Source: Actinoplanes couchii (GTDB lineage Bacteria; Actinomycetota; Actinomycetes; Mycobacteriales; Micromonosporaceae). Taken from it: 64,000 nucleotides of DNA. Location of the stretch: the NCBI RefSeq assembly GCF_016862075.1, contig NZ_BOMG01000021.1, forward strand, positions 39,537 through 103,536. Reading direction: 5' to 3'. Both the position numbers and the translations under genes were made by a program. Shown here in pieces: positions 1 through 8,289 of this stretch. Positions within the stretch are counted from its first letter, which is position 1. Each line of letters opens with the position of its first letter. The notes under the pieces are model-generated. The model searched no databases. It saw only the letters and a program-made list of their open reading frames with translations, and was not told where the DNA came from.

Positions 1-242
1 AGCATCTTGCGCTTGCCGACCATGTCGCCGAGCCGGCCCAGGATCGGGGTCATCACCGACGCCGACAGCAGGTAGGCGGTGACGATCCAGCTGACGTCGC
101 TGGTCGAGACCTGCAGCTCGCGCCCGATCGTGGACAGGGCGGGGGACACCAGGGACTGGAGCACCGCGAACGCCAGGCCGCCCAGCGCCAGGTAGAGCAC
201 CAGCAGGCCGCCGCCCCGGGGTTTGTCATCGGTAGTGGTCAT
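1..242 (-). CDS. MFS drug exporter, N-terminal part (runs off the window)
   Basis: The minus strand from an ATG at 242 reads MTTTDDKPRGGGLLVLYLAL and continues through a first membrane helix, a periplasmic loop (LSTIGRELQVSTSDVSWIVT), a second helix and the MFS loop signature GRLGDMVGKRKM. This is the typical start of a 14-helix DHA2/EmrB-QacA multidrug antiporter. Only about 80 residues lie in the window; the rest is beyond its left edge. It is divergent from a TetR regulator, with a palindromic operator in between, so TetR repression lifted by the exported compound is the likely control. The substrate cannot be told from this fragment. Confidence 0.85.
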   Translation of the reverse strand, partial: MTTTDDKPRGGGLLVLYLALGGLAFAVLQSLVSPALSTIGRELQVSTSDVSWIVTAYLLSASVMTPILGRLGDMVGKRKM

Positions 243-262
243 GCCGTCCTCGACCTTGAGAA

Positions 263-319
263 GTAAACGATTGCTGACTTATTATCGGCCCTGGACGGGA
301 TGAGTAAACGGTTGTTTAC
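263..319. promoter_or_regulatory. Palindromic TetR operator, two copies, between MFS and tetR
   Basis: A perfect dyad GTAAAC-GGTT-GTTTAC lies at 304-319. An imperfect second copy, GTAAAC-GATT-GCTGAC, lies at 263-278; its first half-site and spacing match and the second half is degenerate. The centres are 41 bp apart, about four helical turns, so both dimers could sit on the same face. The sites lie upstream of both divergent genes. That TetR binds here is inferred from position and symmetry. Confidence 0.6.
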
Positions 320-358
320 GTCACACCGGATCGGGTGACGAACTGCGAAGATGTGCTG

Positions 359-946
359 GTGACTTCTCCGAAACGCCGTCGTGACGCAGCGCAGACCCGC
401 CAGGATCTGATCGACGTCGCCCGGCAACGGTTCGCCCACGACGGATACGCGGCGACCACCGTGCGGGAGATCGCCGACCAGGCCGGGGTCAACGTGGCCC
501 TGATCAGCCGTTACTTCTCCTCGAAAGAGGGACTCTTCGAGGCCTGTCTGAACGGGGCCTTCACCGACGTGCGCCGCGGCGCCGAAGAAACTTCTCCCGG
601 CACGGAGGACTTCGCCGCCCGGCTGGCCCGGCGCCTCGGCGACCCGGCCTCCGACGATCGGATGCGCACCGGTCTGCTGCTGCTCATCCGTACCTCCGGC
701 GACGAGCGCATCGACCAGATGCGCGGCGAGTTCCTGCGGACGATGAGCGAGAAGATGGCGGCCGGCGCGGGGCATCCGGTCCGGGCCGAGGGCGACCTGC
801 TGCGGGCCCAGATGCTGCTGGCCGCGATCGTCGGCATCGTCATGCTGCGCAACACCGCCGGGATGCAGCCGCTCGGCTCGGCCGGCGCCGACGATCTGCT
901 GGAGCCGGTCACCGATCTGGTGGCGGCACTGCTCCCGCGTGTATGA
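359..946 (+). CDS. TetR-family transcriptional repressor
   Basis: Residues 1-60 carry a standard TetR helix-turn-helix: QTRQDLIDVARQRFAHDGYA, then TTVREIADQAGVNVALISRY with FSSKEGLF after it. The remaining 135 residues form an all-helical ligand-binding and dimer domain, variable as usual. I prefer the GTG at 359 (product MTSPKRRRDAAQTR...), which has a GAAG stretch eight bases upstream. A GTG at 335 would add eight residues. The gene is divergent from a DHA2 MFS exporter with paired palindromes between them, the usual drug-sensing arrangement. The stop is followed by a short dyad (CCTGT-CTAT-ACAGG, 992-1005) before the next gene. Confidence 0.9.
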   Translation: MTSPKRRRDAAQTRQDLIDVARQRFAHDGYAATTVREIADQAGVNVALISRYFSSKEGLFEACLNGAFTDVRRGAEETSPGTEDFAARLARRLGDPASDDRMRTGLLLLIRTSGDERIDQMRGEFLRTMSEKMAAGAGHPVRAEGDLLRAQMLLAAIVGIVMLRNTAGMQPLGSAGADDLLEPVTDLVAALLPRV

Positions 947-1024
947 CCTGTTTGATATGACCCTCGCCGGACGGGGTGCTCCACACTGAGACCTGTCTAT
1001 ACAGGCAGGCGAACGGAGCCCCCC

Positions 1025-2215
1025 ATGCCCGGTCCCACCCGACGTCATCGGCGCATCGTCGCGCTGACCATCCCCCCGCTGGTCGGCCTGCTGGCCGGAT
1101 TCATCGCGGTCCTGACCACGCCGACCGCGGCCTCCGCGGCGTCGCTCACCGTCGCCCAGGCGATCAGCACCCAGACCGGCGCCAGCGGCACCGTCACCGG
1201 TTACATCGTCGGCGAGCCGACCGCCGACACCGTCGTCAAGTTCAGCGGCTTCACCGGCGACACCGCCCTCGCGATCGCCGACAGCGCGTCCACCACCAGC
1301 ACCAGCAGCATGCTGTACGTGCAGATCACCAGCACGTACCGGTCGTCGTTCGGGCTGGCCACCAACCCGTCGCTGATCGGCAAGCAGCTGACCGTCACCG
1401 GGACGCTGACCCCCTACTTCACCCCGCACGCCGGCCTCAAGTCGCCGACCGCCATGACACTCGGGGCGGGCTCCACCACCAGCCCCACCGCCACCGCCTC
1501 GGCCACCCCGACCGCGTCCAGCACCACCGACGCGTACTACGCCAACGCGATCGGCAAGACCGGCACCAGCCTCAAGTCGTCACTGCACACCATCATCTCC
1601 ACCGGCGTGACCAAGCTGTCGTACGACGGCGTCTGGACCGCCCTCAAGGTCACCGACCAGGACCCGTCGAACTCGTCGAACGTGCGGCTGTTCTACTCCA
1701 ACATCAGCCGCTCCAAGACGCTCAACGGCGGCGACAGCGGCGACTGGAACCGCGAGCACGTCTGGGCGCAGTCGCACGGCGACTTCGGCACCGGCGCCGG
1801 CCCCGGCACCGACCTGCACCACCTGCGCCCCGAGGACGTCGCGGTCAATGCCCTGCGCGGCAACCTCGACTTCGACAACGGCGGCAGCGCCGCCTCCGGC
1901 GCCACCGGCAACTACTACGACTCCGACTCGTGGGAGCCGCGCGCCGCGATCAAGGGCGACGTCGCCCGGATGCTGTTCTACATGGCGGTCCGCTACTCCG
2001 GCGACGACGGTTTCGCCGACCTGGAACTCAACAACACCACGGGCAACGGCAGCGTCCCCTACATGGGCAAACTGTCCACCCTGAAGGCCTGGCACAACGC
2101 CGACCCGCCGGACGCCACGGAGAAGGCCCGCAACCAGACGATCTATGCCACCTACCAGAAGAACCGCAACCCGTTCATCGACCACCCCGAGTGGGTCGCC
2201 TCGATCTGGGGCTGA
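1025..2215 (+). CDS. Secreted endonuclease I family (NucM/EndA-like) nuclease
   Basis: The protein has 396 aa. An N-terminal signal peptide (RR-HRR charged end, hydrophobic core, cleavage near ASAA at about 38) is followed by an OB-like DUF6359-type domain (about 40-150, IVGEPTADTVVKFSG), a Thr/Ala/Ser linker, and the endonuclease I catalytic domain (about 165-396). The catalytic signature is present: DWNREHVWAQSHG with the beta-beta-alpha-metal histidine, then GTDLHHLRPEDVAVNALRGN. Family members cut DNA or RNA without sequence specificity using Mg2+. Here the enzyme is probably exported for nutrient or phosphate scavenging. It stands alone and meets the histidine kinase gene tail to tail across a strong hairpin. 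Confidence 0.9.
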   Translation: MPGPTRRHRRIVALTIPPLVGLLAGFIAVLTTPTAASAASLTVAQAISTQTGASGTVTGYIVGEPTADTVVKFSGFTGDTALAIADSASTTSTSSMLYVQITSTYRSSFGLATNPSLIGKQLTVTGTLTPYFTPHAGLKSPTAMTLGAGSTTSPTATASATPTASSTTDAYYANAIGKTGTSLKSSLHTIISTGVTKLSYDGVWTALKVTDQDPSNSSNVRLFYSNISRSKTLNGGDSGDWNREHVWAQSHGDFGTGAGPGTDLHHLRPEDVAVNALRGNLDFDNGGSAASGATGNYYDSDSWEPRAAIKGDVARMLFYMAVRYSGDDGFADLELNNTTGNGSVPYMGKLSTLKAWHNADPPDATEKARNQTIYATYQKNRNPFIDHPEWVASIWG

Positions 2216-2230
2216 GGTTCCGTCAGTGCT

Positions 2231-2268
2231 CCGTGGCCACCGCCTACCCCCCAAGGCGGTGGCCACGG
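2231..2268. terminator. Bidirectional hairpin terminator
   Basis: A perfect 14-bp stem, CCGTGGCCACCGCC (2231-2244) and GGCGGTGGCCACGG (2255-2268), encloses a 10-base loop. It sits between the convergent nuclease and histidine kinase genes and covers the last codons of the kinase. There is no U-tract, as is common in GC-rich actinobacteria, so intrinsic termination is inferred from the stem alone. Confidence 0.7.
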
Positions 2269-3977
2269 CCGTTCAACCGGACCACGAACGTGCTGCCCTG
2301 CCCCCGGGCGCTGGTGACGGTGATGTCGCCGCCGTGGGCCCGGGCCAGCCGGCGGGCGATGGACAGGCCCAGTCCACTGCCGCCGGTGGCCCGGGCGCGG
2401 GCCCGGTCGGCCCGCCAGAAACGGTCGAAGACGTACGGCAGATCGGCCTCGGCGATCCCCTCCCCGGTGTCGGCCACGGTCACCACCAGGTCACCGCCGT
2501 CGAGGGCGGCCCGGACGTCGACCCGGCCGCCGGGCGGCGTGTGGCGCAGCGCGTTGGACAGCAGATTGCCGGCGATCTGCCGGAACCGGACCGGATCGAC
2601 GTCGGCCGACGGATCGCCGTCGATCTCCAGGCGGACCGGCACCACGGCCCGGCGATGGGCGTCGCACACCTGGGTCAGCAGGTCGGCGACCCGGTGCGAC
2701 GAGAGGTTCAGGTCCAAGGTGCCCGCGTCGGCGGCGGCCAGGACGGCCAGGTCGTCGACGATGTGCTGCAGCAGACCGGCCTCCTCCAGCAGCAGCCGGA
2801 GCAGATCCTGATCCAGGTCGGCGAGACCGTCCTGGCCGGCGGTCAGCCAGTTGCGGATGTTGGTGAGCGGGCTGCGCAGCTCGTGCGCGATGTCGTCGAC
2901 CATGGTGTGGCGCTGCTGTTCGCTGCGGGCGCTGCGGGCGGCCAGGTCGTTGAAGGCCCCGGCGAGACGGCCGATCTCGTCGTTACGGGTGATCGCGACC
3001 GGGACCGGACGGTCGGCGGACGCGTCGGCGGCGGCCGTCAGGGCGCGCAGCGGGCGGACCAGCCGGATGCCCACGACCAGGGTGGCGAGGATGGCGGCGA
3101 GCAGCACCGACACGGTGACGACGGCGATCCGGGCGGTGCTCTGTGGGGACAGGTCGAACGGGGACACCGGCGGCCGGGCCGGGGAGCCGACGTAGAGGCG
3201 GGCCGGCGCGGCGACGTACGGGCGTAACTGTTCCCGGCGTCCCCAGTCGACGCAGTTCTGTACGTCGCGGCTGTTCGCGGTGTGCGTCGGATCCCGGAAG
3301 TACCAGGTGAAGTCGGCGGTGTAGAAACCGATCTCGGCCAGGAACTGCGCTTTCAGGCACCGGTTGACCCGCTGGAGCAGCTGGTCCAGGGCGGCGCGTT
3401 CGGTGCGGGTCGGCTCCTCCTCCCGGAACGAGCAGTCCCGCTGGGAGCGGAACCGCCCGACGGCCAGACGGACCTCGGTACGCCCGGACGGGATCCGTTC
3501 CAGGGTCGCGCCGATACCCTGACCGCGCAGGCAGACGAGCCGTTTCTCGGCGACCCGGCGCTGGGCCTCGCGCTCACCCGCGGGCAGCAGGTACGGCCCG
3601 GACGCGCGCGGGTCGATCGGGTCGCCCAGCGGGTCGACGGTGGCGTCCGGCCGGTCCGCCAGTGGCTCGCCGGGGTGGCTGGCGGCCAGCACCGTGCCGT
3701 CGGCGCCGGTCAGGGTGATCCGGCGCCCGGTCCGCGCGGCGAGATCGTGCAGCACCGGCGCCACCCCGTCCCAGTTCGGGTGGGTGGCGGCATGCCCGAG
3801 CAGCGTGTCGTGGATCAGCAGGTCACCGGCCAGGGTCCGGCCGCGTTCCTGCTGCGCGGCGCGGGTGGCGGTCTTCGCGGCGAGCCAGCCCGCGGCCCCG
3901 ACGGCCAGGGCCACGATCAGGATCGAGGTGCCCAGCAGCCGTACGACGAGACTCCGATGCGCCGGAACCCGGCTCAT
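2244..3977 (-). CDS. Sensor histidine kinase, two-component system
   Basis: The protein has 577 aa. An N-terminal helix (about 10-35) and a second helix (VAVVTVSVLLAAILATLVVG, about 285-305) bracket a long extracytoplasmic sensor of about 240 residues with four or more cysteines (CLRGQG, RDCSF, NRCLKAQ, QNCVDW). A HAMP linker follows (RLVRPLRALTAAADASAD). The HisKA H-box is DDIAHELRSPLTN at about 360, and the ATPase domain shows N (NLLSNALRHTPPGG), G1 (DTGEGIAEADL), F (FDRFWRADRARA) and G2 (GGSGLGLSIARR) boxes. All catalytic boxes look intact. The gene overlaps the response regulator by 4 bp and belongs to a unit divergent from a MacAB-type efflux operon, so it probably senses a cell-envelope-active compound. 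Confidence 0.95.
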   Translation of the reverse strand: MSRVPAHRSLVVRLLGTSILIVALAVGAAGWLAAKTATRAAQQERGRTLAGDLLIHDTLLGHAATHPNWDGVAPVLHDLAARTGRRITLTGADGTVLAASHPGEPLADRPDATVDPLGDPIDPRASGPYLLPAGEREAQRRVAEKRLVCLRGQGIGATLERIPSGRTEVRLAVGRFRSQRDCSFREEEPTRTERAALDQLLQRVNRCLKAQFLAEIGFYTADFTWYFRDPTHTANSRDVQNCVDWGRREQLRPYVAAPARLYVGSPARPPVSPFDLSPQSTARIAVVTVSVLLAAILATLVVGIRLVRPLRALTAAADASADRPVPVAITRNDEIGRLAGAFNDLAARSARSEQQRHTMVDDIAHELRSPLTNIRNWLTAGQDGLADLDQDLLRLLLEEAGLLQHIVDDLAVLAAADAGTLDLNLSSHRVADLLTQVCDAHRRAVVPVRLEIDGDPSADVDPVRFRQIAGNLLSNALRHTPPGGRVDVRAALDGGDLVVTVADTGEGIAEADLPYVFDRFWRADRARARATGGSGLGLSIARRLARAHGGDITVTSARGQGSTFVVRLNGRGHRLGG

Positions 3978-4642
3978 GCCTCAACCAGTTTGTAACCCAC
4001 CCCGTGCACGGTGACCAGGTAGGCCGGGCCGAGTTTGCGGCGCAGGTTCATCACGTGCATGTCGATGCCGCGGTCGGTGGCGTTCCGGTCCAGCCCGCTG
4101 ATCCGCTCGGCCAGTTGACGGCGGCTGAACACCCGCCCCGGTTCGGCGGCCATCGCGGCGAGGACGGCGAACTCTCCCCGCGTACAGGCGATCTCGGTGT
4201 CGTCGATCCGCACCGTGTGCCCGGCCGGGTCGACGGTGAGCGCGCCGACCCGCAGCCCCGCGCCGGCCGCCGGGCGCGACGCGGAGCGGCGCAGCAGCCC
4301 GCGCACCCGAGCCACCAGCTCCCGCGGGTCGTAGGGCTTGGTCAGGTAGTCGTCGGCCCCCAGCTCCAGCCCGAGCACCCGGTCGTCGGCGCTGGACCGT
4401 GCGGTCAGCATCAGGATCGGCAGGTCGTGGTCGATGCGCAGCACCCGGCACACGTCCCGCCCGTCGATCCCCGGCAACATCAGGTCGAGCACCAGCAGAT
4501 CGGGGACGTGCCGCCGGACGGCGTCGACGGCAGCCCGGCCGTCGGTGACGACGACCGGATCCCAGCCGGCCGCGCGCAGGTAACGGCGGACGATCTCGGC
4601 CTGCCGGGGATCGTCCTCGGCGATCAGGATTCGCTCGGGCAC
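3974..4642 (-). CDS. OmpR/PhoB-family response regulator
   Basis: The protein has 222 aa. The receiver domain (1-120) has the acidic pair (AEDD, 9-11), phospho-acceptor Asp53 (LLVLDLMLPGIDG), a conserved Thr in MLTARS, and the Lys of LTKPYDPREL. The C-terminal winged-helix domain (about 130-220) has the usual CTRGEFAVLAAMAAEPGRVF, then LDRNATDRGIDMHVMNLRRK and the wing VTVHGVGYKLVEA. The gene is translationally coupled to the downstream kinase (ATGA overlap) and divergent from the MacA-like gene. GACAA direct repeats at 4685-4700 are a plausible binding site. Confidence 0.96.
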   Translation of the reverse strand: MPERILIAEDDPRQAEIVRRYLRAAGWDPVVVTDGRAAVDAVRRHVPDLLVLDLMLPGIDGRDVCRVLRIDHDLPILMLTARSSADDRVLGLELGADDYLTKPYDPRELVARVRGLLRRSASRPAAGAGLRVGALTVDPAGHTVRIDDTEIACTRGEFAVLAAMAAEPGRVFSRRQLAERISGLDRNATDRGIDMHVMNLRRKLGPAYLVTVHGVGYKLVEA

Positions 4643-4684
4643 CGCACGACTCTAGGACGCCTGTGCACGGGGTCCGCAGAATCT

Positions 4685-4700
4685 GACAATCCCTCGACAA
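4685..4700 (+). promoter_or_regulatory. Candidate response-regulator direct repeat
   Basis: GACAA occurs at 4685-4689 and again at 4696-4700, a spacing of 11 bp. That is typical for tandem binding of OmpR-type dimers on one DNA face. The site lies in the 102-bp divergent region between the regulator and the efflux operon. Assignment is by position only. Confidence 0.4.
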
Positions 4701-4744
4701 ACCGCTGACCGGACGGCGACGACCGGTCGGCAGGCTCGGTCGGC

Positions 4745-5785
4745 ATGGGACGACAGACGATCTTCGTCGCCGCGCTGGCGCTGGCGGGCGCACTGGGTGG
4801 CTGCACCGCCGGAGACGGAGCCGGCGCCGGGCCGGGACCGTCCGGCCCGGCGGTGGCGACCGCGGCGATCGAGCGCACCGACCTCTCCACCGCACAGACC
4901 CTGGCCGGCACCCTCGGTTACGGCGCGCCCCGCACCATCCGGGCCGCCGGAGGCACCGTCACCTGGCTGCCGAAGATCGGCACGACGGTGAAACGCGGTC
5001 AGCCGCTGTACCGCAACGACGATCACCCGGTTCTGCTCCTCTACGGCGCGACCCCGCTGTTCCGCCCGCTCCAGGGCATCGGGACGACCGGCCGCGACGT
5101 CCGGGTGGTGGTCGACAACCTGCGCGCCCTCGGCTATCACACCGGCGATCAGCCGCGCCGGATCCGCCCCGGCGACGCGGTCCTGACCCGGACCGTGATC
5201 GAGGCGATCAAGAGCTGGCAGCGGGACGCCGGCCGGCCGGAGACCGGCGTGCTGGCCGCCGCCGAGGTGGTGGTGCTCCCCGGGGCGGTCCGGGTGGACC
5301 GGGTCGCCGCACAACTCGGCGACCCGGCCGCGGACGGCGTCCTGACCGTCACCGGGCGGCGCAAGGCGGTCACCGTCCCGGTCCGGGCGGGCGACCTGAA
5401 CGCGATCAGAACCGGTCTCCCGGTGCAGGTGGAACTGCCCGGCGGCGACACCGCCAAGGGCAGGGTCACCGCGGTCGGTCGTGACGCGACGGCCACCGAG
5501 GGGGACAGCGGGGCCGACGTGGCGGTCACCGTCGGCCTGTCCGACCCGGCCGCGGTCGGAGATCTGGACTCCGCCCCGGTACGGGTCACATTCACCGGCG
5601 AGGTCCGCGAGGACGTGCTGGCGGTGCCGGTGGCCGCCCTGCTGGCGCTGCGTGAGGGCGGCCACGCCGTGCAGCTCGCCGGCGGTCCGCTGGTCGCCGT
5701 CGAGACCGGCATGTTCGCCATGGGCATGGTCGAGATCAGCGGCGACGGGCTGGCCGAGGGCGCCCGGGTGGTGACCGCGTCGTGA
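4745..5785 (+). CDS. Efflux periplasmic adaptor lipoprotein (MacA/HlyD-like)
   Basis: The protein has 346 aa. The signal peptide ends in a lipobox (ALGGCTAG, Cys near 20), so it is membrane-anchored. The body shows a lipoyl/barrel-sandwich start ([20 protein letters not shown]), then a peptidoglycan-binding-like helical insert (about 115-165, [15 protein letters not shown]...[19 protein letters not shown]) in place of a coiled-coil hairpin, then a beta-barrel and membrane-proximal part ([21 protein letters not shown]). This adaptor architecture is the usual partner of MacB-type transporters in Gram-positive actinobacteria. The gene overlaps the ATPase gene (GTGA), so the three transporter genes form one operon. 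Confidence 0.88.
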   Translation: MGRQTIFVAALALAGALGGCTAGDGAGAGPGPSGPAVATAAIERTDLSTAQTLAGTLGYGAPRTIRAAGGTVTWLPKIGTTVKRGQPLYRNDDHPVLLLYGATPLFRPLQGIGTTGRDVRVVVDNLRALGYHTGDQPRRIRPGDAVLTRTVIEAIKSWQRDAGRPETGVLAAAEVVVLPGAVRVDRVAAQLGDPAADGVLTVTGRRKAVTVPVRAGDLNAIRTGLPVQVELPGGDTAKGRVTAVGRDATATEGDSGADVAVTVGLSDPAAVGDLDSAPVRVTFTGEVREDVLAVPVAALLALREGGHAVQLAGGPLVAVETGMFAMGMVEISGDGLAEGARVVTAS

Positions 5786-6447
5786 CCACGCCCGTTCTGG
5801 AGGTCCGCGAGGCGAGCATGGAGTACGCCGGGGGAGTCGTCGCCCTGGACCGGGTCTCGCTGACCGTGGATCCCGGTGACCTGCTGGCCGTCGTCGGCGC
5901 GTCCGGCTCCGGGAAGTCCACACTGCTCAACGTCATGGGCACCCTGGACCGCCCGACCGGGGGCACGGTCCTGGTGCGGGGCCACGACGTACGTACCCTT
6001 TCGGATCGAAGATTGTCGTCCCTCCGGGCCCGGAGTCTGGGCTTCGTCTTCCAGCAGTTCCACCTCACCGACGGTTTCTCCGCCACCGACAACGTGACGA
6101 CCGGCCTGCTCTACGCGGGTGTGCCCCGGCGCCGGCGGCGGGAGATCGCCCGGGAGGCGCTGCACCGGGTCGGTCTCGGTCACCGGCTCGACCACCTGCC
6201 GCACCAGCTCTCCGGCGGGGAACGGCAGCGGGTGGCGATCGCCCGCGCGCTGGCCACCGGACCGGACCTGGTGCTGGCCGACGAGCCGACCGGGGCGCTG
6301 GACACCGGCACCGGCCGGACCGTGCTGGACCTGCTGATCCGGCTCAACACCGAGGGCACCACCATCGTGGTGATCACCCACGACCGGGAGATCGCCGCGG
6401 CCCTGCCCCGCCGGATCGAGCTGCGGGACGGGCGGGTGGTCCGGTGA
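5782..6447 (+). CDS. ABC transporter ATPase, MacB/LolD type
   Basis: The protein has 221 aa. Walker A is [20 protein letters not shown], the Q-loop is GFVFQQFHL, the signature is [17 protein letters not shown], and Walker B is [13 protein letters not shown], with an H-loop [15 protein letters not shown] and the [11 protein letters not shown] spacing are typical of the MacB/LolD/FtsE group. It powers the FtsX-type permease encoded next, overlapping by 4 bp. The start is GTG at 5782, overlapping the adaptor stop. Confidence 0.96.
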   Translation: MTTPVLEVREASMEYAGGVVALDRVSLTVDPGDLLAVVGASGSGKSTLLNVMGTLDRPTGGTVLVRGHDVRTLSDRRLSSLRARSLGFVFQQFHLTDGFSATDNVTTGLLYAGVPRRRRREIAREALHRVGLGHRLDHLPHQLSGGERQRVAIARALATGPDLVLADEPTGALDTGTGRTVLDLLIRLNTEGTTIVVITHDREIAAALPRRIELRDGRVVR

Positions 6448-7610
6448 TCTCCCCGGTCGATCTGATCGTTCTCGGACTGGCCGGGCTACGGGTCCGCCGC
6501 GCCCGGGCCGCCCTGTCCGCACTCGGCATCGCGATCGGCATCGCCACCATGGTCGTGGCGATGGGCATCCCCGCCTCCAGCGAACGGGCCCTGTCGCTCG
6601 AGCTGGAGCGGCTCGGCACCGATCTGCTGCAGGCCAGCTCCCTGCCGGACCAGGAGCCACCGGTCGCCCTGGACGAGCACGCGACCGAGATGGCCCGGCG
6701 GATCGCCCCGGTCACCGGCGCCGCCGCGATGGCCAACACCCGGGCCACCGTCGCCCGCAACGAGCGGGCCGACAACTCGGCCGCCACCACGGTGCTCGCC
6801 ACCCAGCCGGGTGTCCTGGACCTGCTCGGCGGCACGGTCCGCGACGGCCGCTGGTTCGACGCCGGCACCGAGCGGTTCCCGGCGGTGGTGCTGGGCGCCG
6901 AGGCCGCCGCACGGCTCGGCATCACCGGCGCGGCCGGTGGCCCGCAGCTCTGGATCGGGCACCGCTGGTTCACCGTCACCGGAGTCCTCGACCCGATCCC
7001 GCTGGCCCCCGAGATCGACCGGTCGGCCCTGGTCGGCTGGCCGTCGGCGCAGCGGGAGCTGGCCTTCGACGGGCTGCCGACGGTGCTCTACGTGCGCAGT
7101 CACGACGCCGCGGTGGAGGCGGTCCGCGAGGTGCTGCCGGGGACCGTGCTGCCCAGCCGGCCCGCCCTGGTCCGGGTCACCCGGCCGTCCGACGCGCTCG
7201 CCGCCAAACGCGCCTCGGAGACCACCTTCGACGCGCTGTTCCTCGGCATGGCCGGAGTGGCCCTGCTGGTCGGGGCGATCGGCGTCGCCAACACCATGGT
7301 CATCTCGGTGCTGGAACGCCGCCGGGAGATCGGCCTGCGCCGGGCCCTGGGCGCGCACCGGGGCTCGATCCGGGCCCAGTTCCTTACCGAGTCCGCGGTG
7401 CTGTCCCTGCTCGGCGGTGTCACCGGAACCCTGCTCGGGGTGGCCGGGACCGTCGGCTGGGCCCTGTACCAGCACTGGCCGCCGGTGATCCCACCCGCTG
7501 CTCTCGGCGCCGGCACCGGCGGCGCCCTGCTCATCGGCATGCTCGCCGGCGCCCATCCGTCGATGCGTGCCGCCCGTCTCACCCCGACCGAGGCTCTGGC
7601 CTCCTCCTGA
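6444..7610 (+). CDS. ABC transporter permease, MacB/FtsX family
   Basis: The protein has 388 aa. An N-terminal helix ([20 protein letters not shown], about 22-42) is followed by a large extracytoplasmic MacB core (about 45-265) and three C-terminal helices of the FtsX domain. That domain has the landmark [31 protein letters not shown], a mechanotransmission-type four-helix layout. With the adaptor and ATPase it makes a MacAB-like exporter or envelope-stress machine. The start is GTG at 6444, overlapping the ATPase stop. The adjacent two-component system suggests induction by a peptide or antibiotic. Confidence 0.93.
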   Translation: MISPVDLIVLGLAGLRVRRARAALSALGIAIGIATMVVAMGIPASSERALSLELERLGTDLLQASSLPDQEPPVALDEHATEMARRIAPVTGAAAMANTRATVARNERADNSAATTVLATQPGVLDLLGGTVRDGRWFDAGTERFPAVVLGAEAAARLGITGAAGGPQLWIGHRWFTVTGVLDPIPLAPEIDRSALVGWPSAQRELAFDGLPTVLYVRSHDAAVEAVREVLPGTVLPSRPALVRVTRPSDALAAKRASETTFDALFLGMAGVALLVGAIGVANTMVISVLERRREIGLRRALGAHRGSIRAQFLTESAVLSLLGGVTGTLLGVAGTVGWALYQHWPPVIPPAALGAGTGGALLIGMLAGAHPSMRAARLTPTEALASS

Positions 7611-7622
7611 AAGGGCTTTCCC

Positions 7623-8180
7623 GTGCGTACGAGAACGCTGCTCACCGTCACCACCGTCCTGCTGCTCGCCGGCTGCTCCGGCCCGGGCGCCGAGTCCGTA
7701 CCGGAGGTGGCCTCGCTGCGGACCGCGAGCGCCGCACCCACCGGCACCACCGCCGGCGCCCCGGTGATCCGTCCCGACTCCACCTCCGCCGACGTGCGGC
7801 GGATGCAGCAGCCGTGGATGCGCTGCCTGAAGGAGCAGGGCCTGCCGACGACCACCACCGAGGACGGTCTGCTGGACCTCACCGCCACCGGGAACACCAA
7901 GGAGACCAACGGCCGGATCATGTCCGCCCAGCCGGAGATCGAGAAGGCGTGCGGCGGGCTGCGGCCGGTCCTCGCCCCGGAGTTGGACGAGGACCGGAAC
8001 CCGTACTGGGCCGACGACAACGACGACTATCACGAGTGCCTGGTCGAGGCCGGTCTCGACTACGTCAAGAAGAACGGCGAGTGGGAACCCGGCCCGTCCT
8101 GGTACACCGATTCCCAGGCTCCGGACGAGGCGACCGAACTCGGCTGCCAGGCGAAGGCCTTCGACGGACGGAAGGGCTGA
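7623..8180 (+). CDS. Small lipoprotein downstream of MacAB operon
   Basis: The protein has 185 aa and starts at GTG. The signal peptide VRTRTLLTVTTVLLLAGCSG has a lipobox LLAGC. The mature part is acidic with three further cysteines (MRCLKEQG, KACGGL, ECLVEAG) and a fourth near the end (LGCQAK), which could form two disulfides. No known domain was recognised. It starts 12 bp after the permease and so is probably the fourth gene of the efflux operon, perhaps an accessory or sensor lipoprotein. Function is unknown. Confidence 0.85.
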   Translation: MRTRTLLTVTTVLLLAGCSGPGAESVPEVASLRTASAAPTGTTAGAPVIRPDSTSADVRRMQQPWMRCLKEQGLPTTTTEDGLLDLTATGNTKETNGRIMSAQPEIEKACGGLRPVLAPELDEDRNPYWADDNDDYHECLVEAGLDYVKKNGEWEPGPSWYTDSQAPDEATELGCQAKAFDGRKG

Positions 8181-8289
8181 GGGGGATTCCGTAGCGTATG
8201 AACCTGTGCATCCCGGCGAAAAAGAGACCGGATGTGATGGATTTCGCTATCGGTGCATGCGGTAGACGCGGCTGGGTAGCTTGGCTCGG

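Noticed and set aside
976..2811. 611-residue open frame on the plus strand over the nuclease gene
   Set aside because: Composition is Arg/Pro/His-rich with no domain. It overlaps the nuclease in another frame and runs into the antisense of the histidine kinase.
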